64,000 nt of DNA from Branchiostoma floridae (taxonomy: Eukaryota; Chordata; Leptocardii; Amphioxiformes; Branchiostomatidae), in assembly GCF_000003815.2 (NCBI RefSeq), contig NC_049994.1:12846382-12910381 (forward strand), given 5' to 3'. Position 1 is the first letter of the stretch. Every line of letters starts with the position of its first letter. This document shows, in pieces, positions 1 through 10,500 of the stretch. The position numbers and the translations under genes are program-made. The notes under the pieces are model-generated. The model was not told where the DNA came from. It was given only the letters and a program-made list of their open reading frames with translations, and did no database searches.

Positions 1-484
1 CCAACCCCACTTATATACATCTGCTCGGAGATTAGCATTAGAGTGACAGTATTTCCTGTCAAGAAACCGTACAACTGTCAAGAACACGAAAACGTACCAT
101 TATCCAAAAACATCTAGGAGTTGTGCAGAATTGTATCGCATTCAAACCATACTGCAGGATATCAGAATCTTTTCGGAGAACATGCATATAATTTCTGACA
201 GATATTAGTCTTCAATCAGACGTGTCAGCTCAAGGAGCTTTTATCCTTGGTCAGCTGGATTAAAAAATGAACAATTTGGCCAAACAGGGACAAATAAGTT
301 GCCATGGGCTTTCCGCAGTCACTGACAGTCTTTTGCAGTATATCCCGCGTCTAATCGCCGGACAATTACCTCCTACTAGGCTTTTATTCCTAACTTGGCC
401 AAAGTCCCCTATTACTACTCGGCCAGGCCGGAGTCTGGTAGTGACTAGAAAGGTCTAGAAAGACATATTGTATAAGATTCTTAC

Positions 485-578
485 CGTTGACCCGAACATA
501 CGGCCTTCTCAGGAGCGAAGCTTGTGCACTGAGTGCTTCCAGCGACAATACAACCAAACACAGCAGCACAAACTTCAT
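485..578 (-). CDS. Signal-peptide exon of a secreted protein, gene runs off the left edge
   Basis: The exon opens with ATG at 578-576 and encodes 31 codons plus one base: a short basic start (MKFV), a leucine-rich hydrophobic stretch (LLCLVVLSLEAL), a likely cleavage site near SAQA, then SLLRRPYVRVN. It ends in a good donor, G|GTAAGAATC, in phase 1. The remaining exons should lie at lower coordinates, beyond the window. No cysteine or domain follows the signal sequence, so the family cannot be named. The RR at residues 24-25 could be a propeptide cleavage site, but that is only a suggestion. Upstream the frame stays open to about 773 without an in-frame ATG, so this ATG is the natural start. 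Fairly sure it is a real secretory exon; function unknown. Confidence 0.6.
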
Positions 579-682
579 GTTGACTTCTTCTAGCAGACGA
601 GAGATCCCCAACAGCAAGAAGAGTAGGTCAGGCCTTCCACTTGTCGTGACGCCGAGTGGTGACTGGTGAGGTTTTCTGACCC

Positions 683-798
683 CTTTTGTAGGGTGCGGGG
701 GTCCGACCCAGAGGCGGCGGAAGTGAGGAAGTGAGTAGGTCGGGGACACGCACGCACGCCTCTTCCTGTCCAAAAACTGTCACGTCATCGTGATGACG
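683..798 (-). promoter_or_regulatory. Candidate promoter of the left-edge secreted gene
   Basis: On the minus strand a TATA-variant TACAAAAG lies at 690-683, about 105 bases above the ATG at 578. Further up, 783-798 is a near-perfect palindrome with arms CGTCATC and GATGACG around a GT spacer, that is two opposed CRE/ATF-type half sites. The spacing suits a short leader with no intron, although an AG just above the ATG could also be a 5'UTR acceptor. The promoter call is inference from position and motifs. Confidence 0.35.
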
Positions 799-3322
799 TC
801 GCACCTAGTTCGTAGGTACTAGCAAACTTCTGTCATTGAACGGTATTATAGAAATAATGCCGCTTACCTTTTATCCATTATCATTTCCAATTAGATATTT
901 GTTGTATTGGTAGGCCAGCCATGTATACATTATATTATGATGGTTATCAACTATGATATGCATGTTTTGCTTCAACATAATTAGTATGTTTCCTTTGTCA
1001 TTACATGTATTCGTTCGTTCACGTCTGTTGTTGTTTTTATTTTGTTACCTAATGAGCAAGAGATTCCTATAAACCCTTTGTATTTTCCCCCACTTCTAGA
1101 TGAAAATTGACTTGATGTATAAACTGAAGGCATATAAAGCCGTAAAACGACGAAATGCAGTCCCCTAAAAGTAGTACAAATTGCGACAAAAAGTCAAAAC
1201 CAGATATGAGATAACTTGGACCCTACTGCTGGACTGGGACTTAATCTATACCAGCTTTCGTAAACTTTCAACATGAGGAAAATATTAAGCTAGATACTGC
1301 AGTGGGGGTGCAGTGGAAACGTTGCAATTGACCGAAAGTTTCCAATGGAGATCAACGATAGCGCTGTTTTTGTAGTAGTATCTTATTCTGCCAGTGTATG
1401 TCTTCATCATTCGACTGTCTCGTTAAATTCTTTTCAAGATTTCAGGCGATCACCCCCCCTCCCCTTTACTCGACTGACATAAGATCTCCTTGCGGATGGC
1501 ATCGGAACTGCTCATTACTAGGGGTCATTGACATTTGGTTTTTCGATTGGTGATGTAAATCTATCTGCACAGTACTACGATGTATACATTAGCCTAAATG
1601 CCGCTTTAGTATGCTCTCTTGGTCTCTTCATTGTAGTATCAACTGCAATGCAGCCCTTGGCCTTGGGCTGCGAATGTGATAGGCTTCTTTCCTCTTCTCA
1701 ATAAACCATTACTACTACNNNNNNNNNNNNNNNNNNNNNNNNNNNNNNNNNNNNNNNNNNNNNNNNNNNNNNNNNNNNNNNNNNNNNNNNNNNNNNNNNN
1801 NNNNNNNNNNNNNNNNNNNNNNNNNNNNNNNNNNNNNNNNNNNNNNNNNNNNNNNNNNNNNNNNNNNNNNNNNNNNNNNNNNNNNNNNNNNNNNNNNNNN
1901 NNNNNNNNNNNNNNNNNNNNNNNNNNNNNNNNNNNNNNNNNNNNNNNNNNNNNNNNNNNNNNNNNNNNNNNNNNNNNNNNNNNNNNNNNNNNNNNNNNNN
2001 NNNNNNNNNNNNNNNNNNNNNNNNNNNNNNNNNNNNNNNNNNNNNNNNNNNNNNNNNNNNNNNNNNNNNNNNNNNNNNNNNNNNNNNNNNNNNNNNNNNN
2101 NNNNNNNNNNNNNNNNNNNNNNNNNNNNNNNNNNNNNNNNNNNNNNNNNNNNNNNNNNNNNNNNNNNNNNNNNNNNNNNNNNNNNNNNNNNNNNNNNNNN
2201 NNNNNNNNNNNNNNATTGGTTTGCAAATATTCAATGAATGTGTCTTATTACTGTTTAGTTAATGTTGTGTCAAAAAGTAAGATTTAACTTAGTGGTGTGC
2301 CGTCAGCCAATGGGGGTTCGTTAACAAAATGTCTCAGAAAGTTGTTGTACAGTATTTCTCTGTTGTTCTTTATTGTTTTGTTATCCCTCATTTATCAATT
2401 CAGTTGAAACATGTGTTTAGTGGTCAGTGATTAGTTATAACAATATACATTTGTTATTTTTATACTAACTACTATCGTTATTCTACTATCTAGTTGTTAT
2501 TTATCTATTTGGTATCATTTGGTTTTGATAGTTAGTATAGATTTTATTTTGCTTGTCTCCTTAGACTTAACTTAAAGAAATATGGTGAGTGATTCTGTGA
2601 ACTCTCACTAGTGCGTACATTCAAGTTCGCAAAGTTGTTCGACTACTACAAATAACATTGACCTGGGAACTGAGGACGAAATTGAATGTTGCTGTGAAGT
2701 AAACATACGACAAACTCGATTATGTTATCATCTTTCGTACTGCTAAGCCCGCTGAAAAGCGGATTATTAGTAGTATAGCTGCGCAAACAATGGGACGAAT
2801 GGGGAAAGACGTAGACATGTGCAAAGGACGGGACAAGTGAAGTCTGGAGTTGTTATGAAGTAAACGGCTTTATTTAATTGAAAATAGCAATCTTATATCA
2901 AATCCCACGTTTCTTCAACATAGACGCGTCCTCTGTAAGAAATGAGAAGAAAAGAAGAAAATCTTCACTCGGAGTGAAACTATCATCATGAAATTGAATA
3001 CAGGTAGTACATATGTAGCATAAAAAGCATTTGCAAATAAAAACTAATAAAAAATTGTGTCAGCTACTCAACATCACATCATAGATACAAAATTTGTTCT
3101 TGTTGCCTTCAGTTACACATGTCCCTTTTCCCGTTTTTTCATGCGGGGAGGGGGTTTGAACTCATGCTGCAACTTCATGCAGATGTATTTGTAAATTTAT
3201 TAATTTGTTAAGTGTAGGTACAAAGTTTAAATCACATGGTATCGTTGAATATCTTACTTTCCATTGTACAAGTGGCGGCGTTGATATAAGTTGTCACAAC
3301 TTTAGCTCACAGTCTCTGTACT
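799..3322. other. Intergenic stretch, no gene seen
   Basis: AT-rich sequence with an assembly gap inside it. The segment ending at 1718 (a GC-rich hairpin near 1648-1673, then AATAAACC and repeated ACT triplets) looks like the 3' end of a dispersed repeat. No splice-bounded open frame or recognisable protein is visible. Confidence 0.5.
1719..2214. other. Assembly gap (496 N)
   Basis: A run of undetermined bases. Apparent open frames across it are artefacts. Confidence 0.99.
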
Positions 3323-3328
3323 TTTATT
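3323..3328 (-). promoter_or_regulatory. Candidate polyadenylation signal for the IGFBP/thyroglobulin gene
   Basis: AATAAA on the minus strand, about 70 bases beyond the last cysteine codon of the second thyroglobulin domain. Position fits a 3' end, but the terminal exon of that gene is not certain. Confidence 0.35.
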
Positions 3329-3394
3329 TGTATTTTTCCACGTCATCTTCTTGAATAAAATATAAGAAAAAAAAGAAGAAAACTGTGACGTACA

Positions 3395-6062
3395 ACAGGT
3401 GAGGGTATCGACATCCGCGATGCTGACTTCCGTCCCGGACATCAGTTGTCCCGTAGAGTCCGCGCATGAGCAGACGGACCCGTGGCACTAGCCTGGATAC
3501 CAGTCCCTCGCTCTATACTATAGCCCTTTCGCGGTAATGTATAATCCTTATGCCAGGGAAGGTCCAAGCCCCAGTCTCTATTTGCACTCAGAGGTAATGG
3601 CATCCAGTTTCTGATAACTATACGCTGTGCGAGAGATAATCAGGGCCCGCGTGCTGTGTTTGGCGGCGGGGCTAATCGGTTGCCGGCCCGAAGTGATTAG
3701 CGAGTATAGCACGGCGGTCTGGATACCAGGCTACCGTGGCACTGGACCGGCGCGTAGTTCCCCGTCGGGTCGCACTTAGGCACGAAGGCGCCCAGCATCG
3801 GCGGCTGGGACAGCACGGTGTTCTGCTGACGGGCACAGGCTGTGAACAGGTACAGATTTTAGTGTTAGACATTTAATACAAAGATGAGGGTATACGCAGC
3901 GTTATAGCTGCCAGCATAGATATGAAATGATAGTCTTTTGTACTAGCAATCATCACTCTATCTATTACGAATATACTGAAGCCGAATCATGCCCTGGATG
4001 CTAGACTACCTAGCTGTATGATACTCTCCAAGCAGAGGTTAGGCCCCGGCTGTTTTTTTAAACGTTTTTTTAGTAGTTTTTATTGGGCTTTCTATTTTGT
4101 CATTTTTCTTGAAGTACGCCAGTTAGGTTTTGACACAGCAAGATAAAATACAAAATAGAAAGCCTGATAAAAACGACTAAAAAACAGCCGGAGCCTAACC
4201 TCTGCTTTGCTTTGAGAGTAGCTGTACGATACTTTTACATGTATGTTTTGCCTTTGTTATGATCTATACCTAGGTCGGTTGGGCACAAACGTACAAATAT
4301 AAAGGTCTTCTATTTTGTAAAAGTTGGCATTAATGTACTGTAATGACGGTCATTTCTCCAGTTTACTNNNNNNNNNNNNNNNNNNNNNNNNNNNNNNNNN
4401 NNNNNNNNNNNNNNNNNNNNNNNNNNNNNNNNNNNNNNNNNNNNNNNNNNNNNNNNNNNNNNNNNNNNNNNNNNNNNNNNNNNNNNNNNNNNNNNNNNNN
4501 NNNNNNNNNNNNNNNNNNNNNNNNNNNNNNNNNNNNNNNNNNNNNNNNNNNNNNNNNNNNNNNNNNNNNNNNNNNNNNNNNNNNNNNNNNNNNNNCTAGA
4601 AGGAGGTATCCTTTCTTCTGTAAAAATAGGTAGATAAGTCACAAGACGTTTAGACCTTAGAACCAGTATCATAGAGGAAAGGTTAAACTCAGCACCTATT
4701 CTTTCTTATTCAAGTACGTATATTGATATCTTTTTTGAACTTCTTTATTGATAAGTCAAGTTGTATCAGTATATCACTTACGAAAGTTGCAGTACTTTTG
4801 TTGCGTCAACAAAGATGACATATTTAGAGATGTTCACTGCACGCTTAAGACTATACTTATTTGTACTAATGATCCAGCTGTGAGACACTTAAAACGGTCC
4901 ACTCACTTGGACCCTGCGCACTGTTTCGCGGACCAGCTGCCGTCAGCTTCACAGTCGGGCAGGTGAGCCCCAAACAGCGGTTGGTCCATGGCTGTTAACA
5001 TGGCGGCCTGTTCTTCCTTCAACTCAGCACAGGTCTCTACAAAAGGAAGTATATATTTCTGACTTTTGCTGAAAAACTATACTTTCACTGGCATCATTAA
5101 ACATGTGCAGACGGATCTTTATTTCTGTCTACTACATCCTAGAGAAGATTGCTGTTTGGGAATAGCGGGACTCCCGCGAGAGCGGAGGGGATCTCACGAG
5201 AGGGGAGGAGATCTCATGAGAGGGTTAGGAGATCTCACGAGAGGGGAGAAGAGCTCGCGAGAGAAGTGAATTGAAGAGATCTCGCCAGAGGAGAACTTGT
5301 GTATAAACTTACTCGCGATACACATCATGGACTGGAAGTCACACTTGGTGCCCTGCTCGCATTCTGACGTCGCTGGAACTCCGAGTAGTATGGTCTGGTG
5401 ACAGTTCTGGCCAAGGGCTGGTAGGGAAGACATGGAAAGGACATTTTACAACAATGAAACATGCATATATTTTAGATCTACGTACTATGTGCAAAAACGA
5501 TAAAGCGTTAAATACTGACTTCCTGTAAGAGCTATACTATCTGTACACAATCTGCCCACAGTCTGCCTACGATCAACATCCCAATGCAATCAACATACCA
5601 AGTACAATAAACATGCAATCACCATAATCAGTATACAATCTACCTTCAGTTATTAGCCTGTAATCGGCATACTCACAATAAGCGTGTGTATACATGCATC
5701 TGTCCTCCATACAATAAGCCTAAGATTAGCTCACAGTAAAGTTTTTGTCTACTATCAACATAAAATCAACGTGCAACCATCTTACAATCAATCTAAAGCC
5801 AATGTACACGCCACCTAAAATCAGCCTACAATCAGTCTACGTTAAGAAATGTTTTTGAGGTTAAATTTCTGACCGACTCACGGATCTGAGAAATGCACGT
5901 GTCGCAGCACCCGCACACGGACCCGCCCTCCTGGACACGCCCCTCGCAGTTCTCTGACGTCATATCCTCACACAGCATCGAGTCGCAGAAGTTGGGAGGA
6001 CAGAGGATGGCTGCGCATGCGCAGGACACCACAGACAGGAGGAAAATCGCCGATACCTTCAT
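3395..6062 (-). CDS. Secreted IGFBP-like protein with two thyroglobulin type-1 domains (interrupted)
   Basis: Visible coding exons, all minus strand: 5882-6062, 5313-5417, 4907-5036, then 3734-3839 and 3395-3488, the last two being one exon split by a mobile element. Exon 1 encodes a signal peptide (MKVSAIFLLSVVSCACA) and a cysteine-rich segment ending VCGCCDTC, which matches the GCGCCxxC motif of IGFBP N-terminal domains. Exon 2 joins in phase and adds the second half of that domain (GQNCHQT, SECEQGTKC, MMC). Exon 3 begins KTCAELKEEQ and has LPDCEADGSW and KQC, the first half of a thyroglobulin type-1 domain. Its CWCV half is not visible and may lie in the gap at 4368-4595. The last exon carries a second such domain (CARQQN, PKCDPTGNYAPVQC, VCSCADSTG, TLTC). 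The combination resembles IGF-binding proteins with a duplicated C-terminal module. A fungal-protease-inhibitor-type domain is the alternative for the N-terminus. Phases 1/1/2 agree across the first three exons. Confidence 0.72.
3489..3733. mobile_element. TIR element (MITE-like, 245 bp) inserted in a thyroglobulin exon
   Basis: Ends are TAGCCTGGATACCAG and its inverted copy CTGGATACCAGGCTA. It is flanked by a perfect 9-bp duplication, CCGTGGCAC, at 3480-3488 and 3734-3742. Removing element plus one duplicate restores an unbroken thyroglobulin reading frame across the junction (QCHG/SVC). With the element in place the frame meets a stop about eleven codons in. No transposase frame is visible, so it is non-autonomous. 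The 9-bp duplication suggests a Mutator-like superfamily. Confidence 0.85.
4022..4220. mobile_element. Foldback MITE, TACTCTCC family, copy 1
   Basis: Almost the whole 199 bp is an inverted repeat, starting TACTCTCCAAGCAGAGGTT and ending GAGAGTA. Flanks GCTGTATGA (4013-4021) and GCTGTACGA (4221-4229) form an 8-of-9 target duplication. Related copies lie at 22779-22987 and 30975-31128. Confidence 0.75.
4368..4595. other. Assembly gap (228 N)
   Basis: Undetermined bases inside the intron region between the first and second thyroglobulin exons. The missing exon must start with one base and end with one base to keep phase, and could lie here. Confidence 0.99.
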
Positions 6063-7130
6063 GATTTCTGTATTTCTGTAAGGAGTGGGGGTTGGAATTG
6101 ATACAAAACAAAATGCCACAAATCTACCATTAATTTTAAAATAGAATGGCTACATCCCTGAGAGGAAATGGGACTCAAAGATACCTGAAATGCTTGACGT
6201 CAAATCTTATAGCTGGTATTGTTTTAACGAGTTTTCTCACTGCAAGGCCACATTTACTACTTCTGGGCACTTAACTAACATTCATTGTAGCAGCATCTTT
6301 TCTCCCTAAGTTAGAAAAAAACGTCAAGATTAGGTAAGTTTGACGCAACTTGCTCAACAGATCAAGCATATATTACAAAATCAGCTCGGGACATTCTCTA
6401 CCTCATATAAGAAGCTGTAGGTCTCTGCCTTTCTTTTATCTGAATTACAAGTGACGTTCATGCACCTGTATGGTCAAAAGCTACACAAAAGAACATCTGT
6501 GCTTTGCAGAACAAAGCAGGTCGATCCAACCAGCACTGACCTGGCTAGCCGCCAGCGTTAGACATGTAAACACAATGTGCACGTGCCATAAGCTTCTTTT
6601 TACAAAGCAACACGTTTCCGTCTCCATAGCAATCTGTAGCTATCAATCATGGACAATCATAGTCCCAGACCTCGTTATGCTTATTGATAAAGGTTTAAAA
6701 AGGACTTTAAACCTACATTAAAGACAGTAAGACTACAGATGTGCACATGACGCATGTTTCCATATATAGAATATGTGTAATGCGAACGCTCCCTGCCCAG
6801 TATTCTAATCATAACGGTCTCTTCCACTGCCTTTGATACGTGGCATTGTGTGTGGCATATACACAATGTATATGTATATATATAGTTGCATCAGTACTAG
6901 TATGATTGTTTTGTGTCAAATGTCCAGGCATTCTCTTTATTCTATTTCACTGCCAGACATTTTTGACAAGTATAGATCGCAGGTATTCAAACGTGTCCGC
7001 CATCTTTCTCCAGTGATATGTAAATATAGAATATTAAAGTACGCAGCAAGTAAGAGGTTCAATATGAGTTAGTTTACAATGAACTCTTAGCCAAAAATTT
7101 AGAGCTTACATGACGATCTACCAGCCACAT
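6063..7130 (-). other. 5'UTR intron of the IGFBP-like gene
   Basis: A pyrimidine-rich acceptor (CCCACTCCTTACAG) ends at 6076, thirteen bases above the ATG, so the leader is split. Between here and the proximal first exon at 7190 no coding sequence is visible. Confidence 0.55.
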
Positions 7131-7284
7131 ATAAAAACGTAAAATGCATAAGAACTACTAAGTAATTACTACGAGGAAGCTGTACTGACCTGTTTGCTGA
7201 CTGGCTCAATGTCGTTGGAAAGTGCGAGTTGGCTTCAGTGTGACTGAGGGTAGCGTCTGACAGGTCACTGTTTATATGCACCTA
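7131..7284. repeat. Long direct repeat, copy 1 (contains promoter and exon 1)
   Basis: 154 bp matching 7883-8037 with only a few differences near the low-coordinate end. The two copies exactly flank a 5'-truncated LINE fragment, so they look like an unusually long target-site duplication. Confidence 0.8.
7190..7276 (-). promoter_or_regulatory. Proximal promoter and non-coding first exon of the IGFBP-like gene
   Basis: A TATAAA box on the minus strand (7276-7271, in GCATATAAACAG) is followed by an ATG-free segment ending at a donor, AACAG|GTCAGTACA, at 7190. The next acceptor downstream is the one 13 bases above the ATG of the IGFBP-like gene. A copy, identical over the exon and TATA box, lies 753 bp upstream. 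Confidence 0.6.
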
Positions 7285-7882
7285 ATTCTATTGAAAACAA
7301 TTCAAAGCTGTCTTTTCTTAGCAAGTCAAAAGAATGTTATGAACAAGAAACATACCTGTTATGATATAAATAATTTTGAAATTCGAAAAGCGATTACTCA
7401 GTTTAAGAATCAGCAGCCATAAATTGAATATTGAAACAGGTAGATATTACAATGTAGCCCCTGACCAAAGGTTCTGTCCTTTCTGTCCAAAGCATATTGA
7501 AGATGAATTTCACTTTTTAATGGAATGCTCTAGATACGCTATTTTAGGTAATGAGCTATTTACATTTCTCGAATACAGTACAGCAGATTTCAAGAGACTC
7601 GATGCTACAGACAGATTTGTATATATCTTTGGATGCCACGACTCCCATAATGCAAAGATAGGCAAATATATCAAAGACTGCTTTGCTATTAGAAAGAGTA
7701 ATGAATCTCATGTATAGCCCAACTCGATTGTAACACTATATCAAAGACTAATGTGTCAGCCCTTCTTGTTACGTTAATTAGGATATCAAGTCTTATTCTC
7801 TACACCTATTTTGTACTTTGTGTAACAATAATTGCCATACTTTGTACCATGTACAAATGTCGAGCAATAAAGTTCTATCTAT
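7285..7882 (+). mobile_element. 5'-truncated LINE 3' end
   Basis: An open frame at about 7376-7717 encodes RFCPFCPKHIEDEFHFLMEC, the C-terminal zinc-binding segment usual after the reverse transcriptase domain of CR1/L2-type and related LINEs. It is followed by about 160 bases of non-coding tail ending AATAAAGTTCTATCTATATA. The same tail and part of the same protein occur inverted at 26538-26885. Confidence 0.8.
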
Positions 7883-8037
7883 ATAAAAACGCAAAATGCA
7901 TAAGGACTACTAAGTTATTTACTACGAGGAAGCTGTACTGACCTGTTTGCTGACTGGCTCAATGTCGTTGGAAAGTGCGAGTTGGCTTCAGTGTGACTGA
8001 GGGTAGCGTCTGACAGGTCACTGTTTATATGCACCTA
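7883..8037. repeat. Long direct repeat, copy 2
   Basis: 155 bp, partner of 7131-7284, immediately after the LINE 3' end. Beyond GCACCTA at 8037 the two copies diverge. Confidence 0.8.
7943..8029 (-). promoter_or_regulatory. Distal promoter and non-coding first exon of the IGFBP-like gene
   Basis: TATAAA at 8029-8024, an ATG-free leader, and donor CAG|GTCAGT at 7943, the same as the proximal copy. This one keeps its original upstream sequence, so it may be the ancestral promoter. Both could be active. Confidence 0.55.
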
Positions 8038-10008
8038 CCATGGGAACGTCAGGTGGTGCTATGTACATAATGACGCAGCGCTCGGAGGCCACGGAACACA
8101 CGTAAGCAGAAAGCAGAATTAGCAAGAAGGGTTGGGTGGGTCAGCGTATTTGGTTAAGGCTGTCGCATATCTGTCGAGCTTTTATGTTAATGAGATAGGG
8201 CCAATGTGCCTGGCGCCTGCTTTCAGACGGGCGAGTCTAGATTTGTACTGGTGTCATGTTTTCATTAAAATCAAGTAGAAAATGAATTTTTTCATTCTTT
8301 ATAAAATCACAAATTAAGGTTGTGTCCAGTACCAAGACGGCAAGAGTTTTTTTTCTGCTTATTGCTTACTTAACTACTCTTAGAGACCCACTATAAAGCA
8401 CAAATGTGTCTGATAAACTGTTAAGCATGTATTTGTGAGTTATCTATTGGATACAATGTGATAATGGTAGCTTGAGGTTAAGTCTTTTTATTTCTTCCAA
8501 GTTTGTGGATGGGCTCATTTCATGTTATCAGTGTTCGTCCATGTAATAGGTGTGTTCTGTAAAAATGAATTCATAGAGTGGGAGTTTTATCATACAAAAT
8601 ACAACTAGTGCCGTGTGTGCTGTAGCCTGGATACCAGACTCCGGCCCGATCTCAATAATATCAGGGGACCCTGCTGTAGAATTTCCTTTGGGGTATGTTG
8701 GCCCAGGAGTTTTTTGCTTGCCATTCTATCTTTTTGTACAACTTCAATTACAAAACACTCTCGACAAACTGATCACAAACAGCCTACTCAAAACACGGTC
8801 CAGTATTTCTGCTTTCTGTGTAAGATGTGTGAAGAGGTATGTATTACTGGGTCGGTATTACAAGTATTTTGTTCCCCATACACTCGACAGCGCAATTACT
8901 CAATTGTTGCAAAATACCTCTCTGTAAAAATGCTAGCAATTTTCTATCTCTAATTATCAAAAGCCGACCAAGTAGTGACTTAGATCTACCGTAGTAAGTC
9001 GGCTTTTGATACTGTCTTATGTCACCAGATAATCTTCTTAGAGAGTATGCAAGCTTACATGTAATACCACATACATGCTTGCCAGCATATTTAGTGATAT
9101 TGGCTCCTCTTTCCCTTTTTTTAGCCGTTGACTAAAACCACGTATTTTCTTTGGGTTTTTAACACGTGTTTGCCCCCATCGTAGCTACGTTCATTAGCAC
9201 AGGTATCTGATAAAACATACCGGCTGGTTTCAAAAGGTCGGCCCGGTGGGGTGATCTTTTATTGCCGACTTTCTTCGACTTTTATGACCCGCTGATAAGA
9301 AATTGCAAGAGAAGGTCCGCAAGAACGCACAGCTTATCAAGCCAACACCGTGATGATGTATGTGTGAGCTAGCGAACGAACTTGTAATTTTGTGTCAGCA
9401 TATTCGCGGGAAAGAGATAAAAAACCAATCATATTCTAGATGATATAGCATAAATCTGAAACAGCGAATGCTCAGCAGCTGTACGTATTAGGCCTAGGAG
9501 AAGAAATGTTGTGTTTCTGGTTAATGTCATGAAAAAAAAAATAGGGTAGGTAGGTAAAGTTACTTTATTGTTTTTAATTATTGGCCGAAGTGATCAGAAA
9601 AGTACATCTTAGTAAATTGACATGCGGCATCAGGTATTGGTTTTTCAGCATTATACTGAAATTATACGGATATATATTGTACAAGCGCAAGTATATTTGA
9701 TAAACTAAACAAAGAAGTACATTATACAACCGTGGACTGTTCAAAGCCCTCATCTTGTTATTATTATTGTCAGAGTGACAAATACAAAAAGTTTGTTTTA
9801 AATTTTGTTGACTCCGATCGAAAACATGTCATGCCATCGGCCGACCCCCAAAGTCCAGGATTGACAAGTTTTTGAAAGGTAACCGTGAACACAACGTTTT
9901 TCGTGGACCATATTTCTTCTTCTTCTAACAGACATGTTAGAAGAAAGACGAGATGCAGTTAGTCATGATATCTAGTCTGTTGAATGTGACTTGTAATTCA
10001 AATCAAGT
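8038..10008. other. Intergenic stretch with repeat remnants
   Basis: No gene seen. A one-ended TAGCCTGGATACCAG element fragment starts near 8625. A small hairpin with 13-bp perfect ends (ATCAAAAGCCGAC and its complement) spans about 8956-9010. Confidence 0.45.
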
Positions 10009-10111
10009 CAAAGGTTAATGAGAGCATCATGTGGAGACTCCTGGCGACACTCCAGGGTCACAGCAGGCACCCATTTACAAATGGTATGCACTTAGTCACG
10101 CAATGACGTCA
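10009..10111. repeat. Direct repeat flanking a LINE relic, copy 1
   Basis: About 103 bp matching 10395-10500, sharing among others GACTCCTGGCGACACTCCAG and GTATGCACTTAGTCACGCAA. With its partner it brackets a truncated LINE, again resembling a long target duplication, more diverged than the one at 7.1-8.0 kb. Confidence 0.7.
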
Positions 10112-10394
10112 CGAAGTACCAGAGTTACCAACCAAGGATAGATGTGTTCAAAAATTTGCATTTTCTATCATAGAGTGGAATTTGTTATCACCAAGCACAG
10201 AAGTGGCATCTTCGTTGGATAGTTTTAAAGAGCATTTGCAGATAGATGTGCAAAAGTTAGGTGTAACAGGTTGTTCACTGTAATATAACCAACTGCTGCC
10301 GCGCCGCGTGCCTGCAAAGCTGGTGTGTTGTGCCAAAGGGCGGTTATACCGGATAAAAAAAAATGCAAATACAGCTACAGATACAGAATTAACT
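10112..10394 (+). mobile_element. LINE C-terminal relic
   Basis: The plus strand at about 10170-10260 reads EWNLLSPST then SLDSFKEHLQ, the WNxLP...SLxxFKxxL signature found at the end of LINE reverse transcriptases. An A-rich tail with GATACAG-like units follows near 10357-10390. The fragment lacks a start and is 5'-truncated. Confidence 0.6.
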
Positions 10395-10500
10395 CAAAAG
10401 GTAATAGGAGCATCTGGGGAGATCGACTCCTGGCGACACTCCAGTGTCACAGCAGCCACCCATTTACAAATGGTATGCACTTAGTCACGCAATGACGTCA
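10395..10500. repeat. Direct repeat flanking a LINE relic, copy 2
   Basis: Partner of 10009-10111. Identity ends at AATGACGTCA in both copies. Confidence 0.7.

Noticed and set aside
260-444. A 60-codon open frame in the correct phase to follow the signal-peptide exon at 485-578, behind an AG.
   Set aside because: It would require an intron of only about 40 bases, too short for a chordate, and the acceptor has competing AGs.
1639-2287. Long open frames across the N gap.
   Set aside because: They consist of undetermined bases; the same holds at 4310-4672.
4782-4877. A segment bounded by CACAG and GTAAGT, in phase after the first thyroglobulin exon.
   Set aside because: It has no cysteines (a CWCV-type half-domain is expected) and its end phase does not fit the next exon at 3839.
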